A DNA stretch of 7,100 nt from Desulfobulbaceae bacterium (GCA_031256095.1 JAIRRG010000002.1:1-7100), one strand, 5' to 3'; positions 1 through 5,907 are shown, counted from the stretch's first letter. The notes: generated from the sequence alone by a model not told the origin. Numbers and translations: made by a program.

Positions 1-153
1 CAAGACGCTTGGGTGAAAAGAGAGCTTCGCATTGCGAGAGGCTTTATGCCGTTGACAGATTACTCTCTTCTCCCCACCCAAGTTTACCTCTTTTCAAACC
101 CTTCTCCTTTATATGACAGAGACTAGTATATAAGTTTTGATTTATAAATCGAA
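1..153 (-). repeat. Degenerate copy of a ~150-bp palindromic dispersed repeat (copy 1)
   Basis: Read on the minus strand from 153 down to 127, this stretch matches plus-strand 4458-4484 at 24 of 27 positions, including the perfect 12-bp palindrome GATTTATAAATC (139-150 and 4461-4472). The similarity continues inward: a TGTC about 10 nt further in (complement of 115-118) starts a 14-nt block that agrees at 10 positions with 4493-4506. The far end is less certain. CATTGCGAG at 30-38 and CTTG at 8-11 sit at about the spacing expected for the other arm of the element at 4458-4615, and the two copies would have similar total length. I infer a decayed, inverted second copy of the same non-coding element. 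The 100-153 end is well supported; the extension to position 1 is tentative. Similarity to the copy at 4458-4615 shows no sign of a gene or transposase here. Confidence 0.6.
8..82. other. Long imperfect stem-loop inside repeat copy 1
   Basis: CTTGGGTG at 8-15 is the exact complement of CACCCAAG at 75-82, and AAGAGAG at 18-24 complements CTCTCTT at 63-69. Together they give a stem of 15 pairs interrupted by an asymmetric internal loop, with a 38-nt apical loop. The same 5' arm (11-22) can instead pair with 88-101 (CTCTTTTCAAACCC) with a 2-nt bulge, so two structures compete. No T-run follows either stem, so it is not an obvious intrinsic terminator. It may simply reflect the palindromic nature of the repeat. 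Confidence 0.45.
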
Positions 154-285
154 TGGAATCCCATTGCCAGCCGCAGGAGAAATCCGCGGCCGTTGGCACG
201 CGGCGGCATCCCCCAGCTTGCCACACAGCGTCACAGGCTGCGCCTGATGATGGTTTAACGAGATTTATTATCGAAAAATAGGATC
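154..285. other. Nudix gene upstream region, no gene seen
   Basis: No open frame with a ribosome binding site is visible. The stretch contains a GC-rich segment with CCGC/GCGG complementarity near 186-206, then turns AT-rich shortly before the Nudix start. TATTAT at 266-271 looks like a -10 box, but I see no convincing -35 about 17 nt upstream and the resulting leader would be very short, so I do not call a promoter. Confidence 0.35.
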
Positions 286-777
286 ATGAACACCTACCAA
301 CCGATTATCGGCGCCTTAGGCTACATCCTGTCGCCTGACCGCAAACGCACCTTGATGGTGCACCGCAATAAACGCCCAAACGACCAGCACCTCGGCAAGT
401 ATAACGGTCTTGGTGGCAAGATGCTGCCGGGCGAGGATATTCATGCCTGCATCCGCCGTGAGATTTTAGAGGAAGCGGGCATCGTCTGCACGCAAATCGT
501 TCTGCGTGGCGTCATCAACTGGACCGGCTTTGGCCCGCATGGTGAAGATTGGCTAGGCTTCATCTACCGTATCGACGCCTTCAGCGGCCAGCCCTTTGCC
601 GGCAACGACGAAGGTGATCTGGTCTGGGTTGAGGTGGCGAACATGATGGAGCTGCCGATGTGGGAGGGCGATCGCCATTTCCTGCCGCTGGTTTTTGACG
701 ACGACCCGCGTATCTTTTCTGGCTACATGCCTTACGACGGTGGGCGGCCCCTTGACTGGCGCTTTGAAAGGATGTGA
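286..777 (+). CDS. Nudix hydrolase, MTH1/MutT-like (8-oxo-dGTP diphosphatase family)
   Basis: A 163-residue Nudix protein, likely a cytosolic nucleotide-pool sanitising pyrophosphohydrolase that converts oxidised purine dNTPs to monophosphates. A perfect Nudix box (GX5EX7REUXEEXGU) spans residues 44-66, with R58, E59, E62 and E63 as the metal-binding core. The flanking YNGLGGK (39-45) corresponds to WNGFGGK of human MTH1, and the C-terminal half also aligns with MTH1: MWEGD (125-129) matches MWPDD, FLPL (132-135) matches WFPL, and FSGY (144-147) matches FHGY. W126 and D129 thus correspond to base-contacting W117 and D120, while MTH1 D119 is replaced by G128. Start ATG 286 follows a weak AGGA at 280-283. 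A GC hairpin with T-run follows the stop, so it is probably its own transcription unit. Substrate is inferred from family; other purine nucleotides remain possible. Confidence 0.9.
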   Translation: MNTYQPIIGALGYILSPDRKRTLMVHRNKRPNDQHLGKYNGLGGKMLPGEDIHACIRREILEEAGIVCTQIVLRGVINWTGFGPHGEDWLGFIYRIDAFSGQPFAGNDEGDLVWVEVANMMELPMWEGDRHFLPLVFDDDPRIFSGYMPYDGGRPLDWRFERM

Positions 778-787
778 GAAAAACATT

Positions 788-805
788 GCGCCCGGTGCGC
801 TTTTT
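788..805 (+). terminator. Probable intrinsic terminator after the Nudix gene
   Basis: GCGC (788-791) and GCGC (797-800) enclose a 5-nt loop, CCGGT, and five T residues follow directly (801-805). An A-run precedes the hairpin (779-783). The stem is short, so termination may be partial and some transcription could continue into the Tim44-like gene, whose start lies 52 nt further on. Confidence 0.5.
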
Positions 806-856
806 CCGTGATATTGCGGTCGGAGCATATCGATCTACTTAACGTAAAGGAGAACA

Positions 857-1804
857 ATGATGCACTTACACCACAGATTCCTGCCGATTTTATCGATTTT
901 TTTGGTGGTCTTTTTTGTCATTGCCGTCATTGCCGCCGCTGCCGAAGCCCGCGCTCCTTCTGGTGGCCGTGGCTTCAGTTCCGGTGCCAGCCCGGCGCCG
1001 CGCTCGGCGCCAGCGACAAATCCTGGTATGGGCAATCAGCGTGGCGGCGTGGCGCCGGGTTTGGCCGGTGGTCTGCTTGCCGGCGGCCTGGGCGGCATGT
1101 TGCTCGGTTCGATGTTTGGCGGCGGCGGCCAGGGCATGGGCATCCTGCCGTGGCTGATTATCATTGGCGTTGGCTATTTCATCTACAAGCGATTCAAACA
1201 GCAGCAGAATGATAATAATAATGAGCGCCGCCAGGGGCCTCCCTTTCCGATTCCGCCGATTGGTCGAGCCGGTTCCGGATCCGGTTCCGGCCAGGCACGG
1301 CCTTCCCCGGATTTTGGCCAGAGTCAGGGTGCCGCTTTTCAAAATGCTGGCGGCGTCGAAGAGGGTTTGGGGCAAATTGCCCAACATGACCGTGCTTTCG
1401 ACCGCAACCATTTTCTTGAAGTGGCCTCGGATGTCTTTTTCCAGGTGCAGGCGGGCTGGATGCGCCGCGACCTCGACAGCTATCGCCACCTGTTGGGCGC
1501 CCAAATGGCTGCCGAATACGCCGGGCATATTGAGGAACTGCGGCGTAAAGGTCTCATCAACAAGTTGGAAAGCATCGCCATCCGTAAGGTCGAGATTGTC
1601 GACGCCGGTTCCGATGGCCGCGAGGATTTCATCACCGTGCTGTTCACAGCCAATCTTCTTGATTACACGGTCAGCGACAGCAGCGGCGAAGTGGTCGAGG
1701 GGAGTATGACCCAGCCGGTGAAATTTGCCGAGCGTTGGACCTGGGCCAGACCGGTGGGCAGCGACGACTGGAAGCTGGAAAGTATTGAGGTCGCTGAGGG
1801 CTGA
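857..1804 (+). CDS. Tim44-like domain membrane protein
   Basis: A 315-residue protein with the usual layout of bacterial Tim44-like (TIM44/MBA1 fold) membrane proteins. A hydrophobic N-terminal signal or anchor (about residues 8-29) is followed by an Ala/Pro/Gly-rich linker, a glycine-zipper-like stretch (68-91), and a second membrane segment (about 95-110) ending in a basic stop, YKRFKQ. A polar Asn/Gln and Gly-Ser linker follows, then a soluble C-terminal domain (about 170-313) with the Tim44-like pattern: helical start, QAGWMRRDLDSY, then beta strands ending near DDWKLESIE. In mitochondria Tim44 recruits Hsp70 to the TIM23 channel; the role of bacterial homologues is not well defined, so I assign no function. 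AAAGGAG at 846-852 sits 4 nt before the ATG chosen; a second ATG follows immediately. pdxH starts 5 bp after the stop, so both are likely co-transcribed. Confidence 0.85.
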   Translation: MMHLHHRFLPILSIFLVVFFVIAVIAAAAEARAPSGGRGFSSGASPAPRSAPATNPGMGNQRGGVAPGLAGGLLAGGLGGMLLGSMFGGGGQGMGILPWLIIIGVGYFIYKRFKQQQNDNNNERRQGPPFPIPPIGRAGSGSGSGQARPSPDFGQSQGAAFQNAGGVEEGLGQIAQHDRAFDRNHFLEVASDVFFQVQAGWMRRDLDSYRHLLGAQMAAEYAGHIEELRRKGLINKLESIAIRKVEIVDAGSDGREDFITVLFTANLLDYTVSDSSGEVVEGSMTQPVKFAERWTWARPVGSDDWKLESIEVAEG

Positions 1805-1809
1805 TTGCC

Positions 1810-2445
1810 ATGGATGTCAGCGCCTTGCGCCGCGAATACCTGCGTGACGGTCTCAGCCGGGCCGATCTTGACCCGAAGCCGATGGCCCAGTTTAACCACT
1901 GGTTCGCCATCGCCCGGCAAACGCCAATGCCCGACCCGACGGCGATGCAGCTGGCCACCGTTGACGGAGACGGTCAGCCCAGCCTGCGCACGATTTTGCT
2001 GAAATATTTTGATGATGACGGCTTTGTCTTCTTCACCAACTACGACAGCGACAAGGCCAAAGATATTGCCAAAAATCCCAAGGTCTGCCTGAGTTTCCCG
2101 TGGCTGGAGCTGGAGCGGCAGGTGCATGTGCGCGGGCGGGCAGCGAAAATCAGCGCCATCGAATCGGCGAAGTATTTTCTCTCCCGCCCGAAGGACAGCC
2201 AACTGGCGGCCTGGGTCTCCAGCCAGAGCCATCCCTTGTCGTCGCGCGGCCTCTTGATGCGGCAATTTCAGGAAATGAAAGAAAAAATCGGCCACGGCCA
2301 AGTGCCGGTGCCGGCGTTTTGGGGCGGCTACCGCGTCCGCCCGGAAAGCGTGGAGTTCTGGCAGGGCCGGGAAAACCGCCTGCATGACCGTTTCCTCTAC
2401 CAGCGCGACGGCCAAGGCTGGCGCATCGAACGCCTGGCGCCGTAA
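1810..2445 (+). CDS. pdxH: Pyridoxine/pyridoxamine 5'-phosphate oxidase
   Basis: FMN-dependent cytosolic oxidase that makes pyridoxal 5'-phosphate from PNP or PMP with O2, the last step of PLP synthesis and of the salvage route. The 211-residue length is close to E. coli PdxH (218), and conserved segments occur in order: RTILLK (60-65) and FFTNYDS (74-80) with K82 for FMN binding, ERQV (102-105), RPKDSQ (126-131), WGGYRVRP (171-178), EFWQGRENRLHDR (182-194) and the invariant C-terminal RLAP (208-211). The RLHDR segment includes the substrate-phosphate and active-site Arg/His. No key residue is missing. GAGGG at 1796-1800, overlapping the end of the preceding gene, is the likely ribosome binding site, 9 nt before the ATG. 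The gene is the second in a pair with the Tim44-like gene and runs tail to tail with gatA, with only 3 bp between stops. Confidence 0.96.
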   Translation: MDVSALRREYLRDGLSRADLDPKPMAQFNHWFAIARQTPMPDPTAMQLATVDGDGQPSLRTILLKYFDDDGFVFFTNYDSDKAKDIAKNPKVCLSFPWLELERQVHVRGRAAKISAIESAKYFLSRPKDSQLAAWVSSQSHPLSSRGLLMRQFQEMKEKIGHGQVPVPAFWGGYRVRPESVEFWQGRENRLHDRFLYQRDGQGWRIERLAP

Positions 2446-2448
2446 GAT

Positions 2449-3921
2449 TTATACCAGCGGCGCCGGTCGCCAGCCGATGCCCAAGGCCTTTTCCAGGTTG
2501 TGGGCGGTTTTCAGCAGCACTTCCTCCTGAAAATGCCCGGCCTGCAACTGGATGCCAATTGGTAAGCCTTTGGGCGTGCCCTTAACGCTGAAACCGCCGG
2601 GGACCGACATCGCCGGGATTCCGGCCAAATTGGCGGAAATAGTTAAAATATCACCAAGATACAAAGCGAGCGGGTCGTCTTGGCGGCTTGCCAGCGGCCA
2701 GGCTGGGGTCGGCGTCACCGGCGACACCAGGACATCGCATTGGTCGAAGGCGGCGGTAAAGTCGTTTTTGATCAGGGTTCGCACTTGCGACGCTTTTTTG
2801 TAGTAGGCATCATAGTATCCGGCGGACAGGGCGTAGGTGCCAAGCAGAATCCGCCGCTTCACCTCGGCGCCGAAGCCGCGCGACCGGCTCTTTTCGTACA
2901 CATCCAAGAGCGACTGGCAGTCTTCGGCCCGGAAGCCATAGTGGACGCCGTCGTAACGGGCCAAATTCGAACTGGCCTCGGCGGTGGCCACGAGGTAATA
3001 GACGGCGACACAGTAAGGCATCTGCGGCAGACTGACGTCCACCACCTCGGCTCCGGCCTGGCGCAGCGCCTCAATACCTTGCCGCGCCACCGCCGCCACT
3101 TCGTCCTCCAGACCCTCGCCGAAATACTCTTTCGGTACCCCAATGCGCACACCCTTCATGCCGTCGGTCAGGGCGGCGGTGAAATCGGGCACCGGCATTG
3201 CCATACTCGTTGAATCGCGCCGGTCGTGGCCGCAAATCGCCTGAAGCATCAGCGCCGTGTCGGCGACGTCACGGCACAGCGGCCCGACCTGATCGAGTGA
3301 TGAGGCGTAGGCGATCAGGCCGTAGCGCGACACGCGGCCATAGGTTGGCTTGATGCCGGTGATGCCGCACAGGGAGGCGGGCTGGCGGATCGAGCCGCCG
3401 GTATCCGAACCCAGCGAGGCTAGTGCCTCGCCCGCCGCCACCGATACCGCCGAACCACCCGACGAGCCGCCAGGGACATAGCCTGGCTGCCAGGGATTTT
3501 CCGGCGCCCCGAAAGCACAGGTTTCGGAGGTTGAACCCATGGCGAATTCATCCATCGCCACCTTGCCGAGAATTACCGCTCCCGCCGCCTTCAGCCGTTC
3601 GATGACAGTTGCGTCATAGGGGGCAACAAAATGTTCGAGGATTTTTGAGCCGCAGGTGGCCGGCAATCCCTTGACGCAGAGGGCGTCTTTGATCGAAATG
3701 GGAATACCGGCCAGCGGTCCGGCCTGGCCACGGGCACGGTCGGCGTCGGCTTGCCGGGCTTGGGAAAGGGCGCCTTCGCCATCGACGGAGATGAAAGCAT
3801 GCAGGCGGCCATCAACGTCTTTGATGCGGTCAAGACAACTTTGCGTCAGTTCGGCGGCGGACAACTGTCTCGCCGCCATTGCCCGCGTGGCTTCAGCGAT
3901 GGTCATGGTATTGGACGGCAT
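2449..3921 (-). CDS. gatA: Asp-tRNA(Asn)/Glu-tRNA(Gln) amidotransferase subunit A
   Basis: The glutaminase subunit of GatCAB, which releases ammonia from glutamine so that GatB can amidate misacylated Glu-tRNA(Gln) and/or Asp-tRNA(Asn). At 490 residues it has family length and a full amidase signature. The Ser-cisSer-Lys triad is visible as K78 (in SIKD), S153 (in GGSSGGS, 151-157) and S177 (in GSDTGGS, 171-177); these lie one residue before the S. aureus positions K79/S154/S178. The following region, KPTYGRVSRYG (191-201), is typical of GatA rather than of general amidases. A GAGG at about 3930-3933 on the minus strand supports the start. gatC lies 20 bp upstream on the same strand, so the two form an operon. 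No gatB follows: the next gene is the convergent pdxH. No terminator separates the two stops, so the 3' ends of the transcripts probably overlap. Confidence 0.96.
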   Translation of the reverse strand: MPSNTMTIAEATRAMAARQLSAAELTQSCLDRIKDVDGRLHAFISVDGEGALSQARQADADRARGQAGPLAGIPISIKDALCVKGLPATCGSKILEHFVAPYDATVIERLKAAGAVILGKVAMDEFAMGSTSETCAFGAPENPWQPGYVPGGSSGGSAVSVAAGEALASLGSDTGGSIRQPASLCGITGIKPTYGRVSRYGLIAYASSLDQVGPLCRDVADTALMLQAICGHDRRDSTSMAMPVPDFTAALTDGMKGVRIGVPKEYFGEGLEDEVAAVARQGIEALRQAGAEVVDVSLPQMPYCVAVYYLVATAEASSNLARYDGVHYGFRAEDCQSLLDVYEKSRSRGFGAEVKRRILLGTYALSAGYYDAYYKKASQVRTLIKNDFTAAFDQCDVLVSPVTPTPAWPLASRQDDPLALYLGDILTISANLAGIPAMSVPGGFSVKGTPKGLPIGIQLQAGHFQEEVLLKTAHNLEKALGIGWRPAPLV

Positions 3922-3941
3922 GAAGACCTCAGAGGAAAATC

Positions 3942-4226
3942 TTAAAGAACGCGGGGAACCACAAAAAATTCCGCCGTTGCCGCCGGAGCGTTGGCCAGAG
4001 CGGCTGCCGCTGGTAACGAGCCGACCGGCGCGTCGTCGCGCAGGGCGTTGACCTTGGCGAATGGATGGGTGGTCGGGATAACGCCTTCGGTATCAACTTC
4101 TTTCAAGAGCTCGAAATAAGCGAGCATGGCGTCCAGTTGCCCGGTCATGGCCGCCAGTTCCTCTTCGTCCATTTTCAGACGGGCAAGGGCGGCGACGCGC
4201 AGCACTTCGTCACGGGTGATGTTCAT
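3942..4226 (-). CDS. gatC: Asp-tRNA(Asn)/Glu-tRNA(Gln) amidotransferase subunit C
   Basis: The small GatCAB subunit, which wraps the GatA-GatB interface and stabilises the complex. It is 94 residues, the normal family size. Diagnostic features are the N-terminal VLRVAALARLKM segment (9-20), a helical QLDAMLAYFELLKEVDTEGV stretch (30-49), PTTHPF (51-56), LRDD (62-65) and the C-terminal NAP...FFVVPRVL tail (79-94). It is the first gene of a gatC-gatA operon. No Shine-Dalgarno sequence is visible upstream of this ATG; the 20 nt before it are almost entirely A/T, so translation may rely on an unstructured AT-rich leader or on a very short leader. The start is nonetheless fixed by the family's N terminus. 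Confidence 0.93.
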   Translation of the reverse strand: MNITRDEVLRVAALARLKMDEEELAAMTGQLDAMLAYFELLKEVDTEGVIPTTHPFAKVNALRDDAPVGSLPAAAALANAPAATAEFFVVPRVL

Positions 4227-4283
4227 GGAAAATATAATTTTTATTCGTTAGGATGAGTTGTTCCAGCGACCAGTGATTTTGCA

Positions 4284-4313
4284 AGAATACACTCGTTTTC
4301 CCGGTGAAATCAA
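4284..4313 (-). promoter_or_regulatory. Possible gatCA promoter
   Basis: On the minus strand TTGATT (4313-4308) and TATTCT (4289-4284) are 18 nt apart, each matching the sigma70 consensus at four of six positions. Transcription would start near 4277, giving a leader of about 50 nt for gatC. The match is modest, and the AT-rich sequence immediately before gatC offers alternative -10 candidates. Confidence 0.3.
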
Positions 4314-4391
4314 CAATACTTTTTGAGAAGGATTCGACCGCTTCCCGAGCCAACCGCTTGCCCGCCGCGGTGGTACAGCAAAGCCTCGGGC
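4314..4391. other. GC-rich structured intergenic stretch, unidentified
   Basis: Between the gatC promoter area and the terminator hairpin lies a segment with several mutually exclusive inverted repeats. TTGCCCG (4358-4364) complements CGGGCAA (4387-4393), and CCCGAG (4344-4349) complements CTCGGG (4385-4390). It contains no plausible open reading frame. I checked it by eye for tRNA, tmRNA, SRP RNA and 6S RNA landmarks and found none that are convincing. It may be an unannotated small RNA or simply structured leader or spacer. Confidence 0.25.
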
Positions 4392-4427
4392 AAAAAAAAG
4401 CGCATGGCCATCACGTGACCATGCGCT
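4392..4427 (-). terminator. Strong intrinsic terminator serving the YeeE-family gene
   Basis: On the minus strand a perfect 9-bp stem, AGCGCATGG/CCATGCGCT (plus-strand arms 4399-4407 and 4419-4427), with an 11-nt loop runs straight into a U8 tract (A-run 4392-4399). It lies about 190 nt beyond the stop of the transporter gene, with the palindromic repeat in between. The loop itself contains the 8-bp palindrome TCACGTGA (4411-4418). A second set of pairings with 4428-4450 could compete with this stem. Confidence 0.75.
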
Positions 4428-4457
4428 AACAAGGAAAGCCGCGCTTTTTTCACCTTG
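4428..4457. other. Second hairpin adjacent to the terminator
   Basis: AACAAGG (4428-4434) can pair with CCTTGTT (4453-4459), enclosing AAAGC-CGC-GCTTT (4435-4447), a 5-bp stem with a 3-nt loop and further T residues. In addition GCGCTTTTTT at 4441-4450 is the exact complement of AAAAAAGCGC at 4394-4403, so this segment can capture one arm of the neighbouring terminator. Whether this is regulatory or just an embedded bidirectional terminator cannot be decided from sequence. Confidence 0.4.
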
Positions 4458-4615
4458 TTGGATTTATAAATCAAGACTTACATATTAACTCCTGTCGTTA
4501 CAAGGAACGAAGTGACAAAGTAATCCATTTTTTTCAATTTTTCCAAGAAGATGGATTGCTTCGCTTCGCTTGCAATGACACAGAAAGTTATTCAAGTTTT
4601 AATTTAGTAATTGTA
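4458..4615 (+). repeat. Palindromic MITE-like repeat element (copy 2)
   Basis: An imperfect inverted repeat fills the space between the terminator hairpins and the transporter stop codon. Inner arms 4493-4528 and 4551-4580 begin TGTC and end GACA; their 30 aligned positions agree at 26, the four differences are all transitions, and there are two 3-nt gaps. The spacer is 22 nt and T-rich. The symmetry continues outward: 4486-4490 (TAACT) pairs with 4586-4590, and 4467-4480 pairs with 4593-4606 at 11 of 14 positions, again differing only by transitions. The inner arms resemble, from memory, the CATTGCGAG...GAAGCAATCC class of palindromic repeats known from many bacterial genomes. The outer 27 bp (4458-4484) recur at 127-153. 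There is no coding capacity, consistent with a non-autonomous element or a transcribed hairpin. Confidence 0.7.
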
Positions 4616-5875
4616 TTACATTGGCACGATCAGCTTGTTGGTCTCCTCGTTCCAGGTGACAACCACGTACCACAGGGCCATGATCAGGCCGATGAGAGCC
4701 AAAGCGCCGCCGTAGCCAAGGGTCCATCCATAAAAATGGATGGCGGGGAGATAGACTTTGCTGCCGAGGACACCATGGGCTTCAAAGTCGTTATCTTGAA
4801 ACCAGTTCACGAAAATGGAATTGGTAATGGCGAAAAAGGGTACGACAATCATCAATTTGACCTGGCCTTCGCCAACCCGCCACAGCGTCCCCGAACCACA
4901 GCCGCCCGCGAACATGCCACCCAGGCCGAAAATGAAGCCGCCGACCACACCGCCCCAACCGAAGGTGCCGCGCACGTAACTGCTGGGATCAAGCACCGCC
5001 GCGCCCTCGGCGCGCATCGGCACCTGATATTTCAGCGCCGCCGCACCCAAAGCGACGATGCAGATCGACAGTATCACCGATTTGGCCATGGTGCAGTCGC
5101 CGGTCATGTGCGGCTCGCGGAAACTCTGCATCATGCACCAGCGGCCACGCTGCATACTGTAGCCGATGGCGGCGGCAATCAGGATGACGCCGCAGAGCGA
5201 GGCGATGTGGTCATCTTTCGAGCCAGTGTAGGCGTAAGCCGCCACAATGAGGAGCGCGAGGGCCGCCAGGCCGATCCACGGTACACAAGCGGCGGGCGGC
5301 GTGATGGTCTTGGCGCCACTGTCGCCCCAGGTGATATGCTCCATTTCCAGATAGAGGAGTTTCAGGCCAAGGATGACGCCAAAAATAAGGCCAAGCATCA
5401 TGGCGAAACCATTGGCGGCAAGATTGCCGATGGCGTTGTAAAAGCCGCCGATGTTGCAGCCGCCGGCCAGGGCCGCGCCAATGCCCATGAGGATGCCGGC
5501 GATTACCGCCTTGAGCATTTCCCGGTACGGCGGCACACGCAGCGCGAATTCTTTGCCCAAGCAGGCCGAGATGAAAGCGCCCAGGACAAAACCCAAGCCG
5601 ATTACCGAGCCGGAATCAGCGAAGATGGATTTCGGCGCTTCGGCGTAGTACTCGAACACACCGGATTCCAGGTGGAACAGCGAGGCCAGGCCGTACATGC
5701 ACCAGTCGCCCCAGTTACGCAGAGCGCCGACTATGCCCCAGGGCCGCCACCAGGCCATGATCAGAACCGAAAAGAAGCCGATGAGAAGCCCCGTCACTGT
5801 GGCGTTCCACTCGGTTTCACAGAGATTTTTGTACAGTTCCCGCGCCTTGCCAGCCATGATGGATTGTTCAGCCAT
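4616..5875 (-). CDS. YeeE/YedE-family transporter (TsuA-like sulfur-compound importer)
   Basis: A 419-residue inner-membrane protein with about ten or more hydrophobic segments in two related halves, as in the YeeE/YedE family (DUF395 repeats; characterised member TsuA imports thiosulfate). The three cysteines expected along the substrate path are present in family motifs: C140 in AGGCNIGGFYNAIG, C247 in GRWCMMQ and C326 in AGGCGSGTLW. The substrate is therefore probably thiosulfate or another small sulfur compound, but family members vary and none is proven here. A strong ribosome binding site, AAGGGGG (minus strand, about 5881-5887), precedes the ATG, and a sigma70-type promoter lies about 35-60 bp upstream. 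An exported metallo-hydrolase gene lies 171 bp upstream on the same strand. No tusA-like gene, a frequent partner, is present. The repeat element begins at the stop codon. Confidence 0.88.
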   Translation of the reverse strand: MAEQSIMAGKARELYKNLCETEWNATVTGLLIGFFSVLIMAWWRPWGIVGALRNWGDWCMYGLASLFHLESGVFEYYAEAPKSIFADSGSVIGLGFVLGAFISACLGKEFALRVPPYREMLKAVIAGILMGIGAALAGGCNIGGFYNAIGNLAANGFAMMLGLIFGVILGLKLLYLEMEHITWGDSGAKTITPPAACVPWIGLAALALLIVAAYAYTGSKDDHIASLCGVILIAAAIGYSMQRGRWCMMQSFREPHMTGDCTMAKSVILSICIVALGAAALKYQVPMRAEGAAVLDPSSYVRGTFGWGGVVGGFIFGLGGMFAGGCGSGTLWRVGEGQVKLMIVVPFFAITNSIFVNWFQDNDFEAHGVLGSKVYLPAIHFYGWTLGYGGALALIGLIMALWYVVVTWNEETNKLIVPM

Positions 5876-5907
5876 TCTTTTCCCCCTTGTAAGAAAATTG
5901 AGCCGCC

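Noticed and set aside
44..226. A 60-codon minus-strand frame in the left intergenic region
   Set aside because: No ribosome binding site and no recognisable protein features. It runs through the palindromic repeat copy.
1268..1290. Short GGTTCCGG tandem-like repeat in the Tim44-like gene
   Set aside because: It encodes a Gly-Ser linker, so simple codon repetition explains it.
890..1528. A 212-codon minus-strand frame opposite the Tim44-like gene
   Set aside because: Low-complexity Arg/Ala/Thr-rich translation and no plausible ribosome binding site; a shadow of the glycine-rich coding strand.
1663..2415. A 250-codon minus-strand open frame opposite pdxH and the Tim44-like gene
   Set aside because: It spans the junction of two well-supported genes on the other strand, has no domain features, and follows from the GC-rich codon usage.
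4314..4440. Possible tRNA, tmRNA or 6S RNA, prompted by TTCGA-like and CCGCGGTGG-like strings
   Set aside because: No T-arm with matching stem, no acceptor stem or CCA, and no closing stem with the central bubble expected for 6S RNA. Resemblance is limited to short strings.
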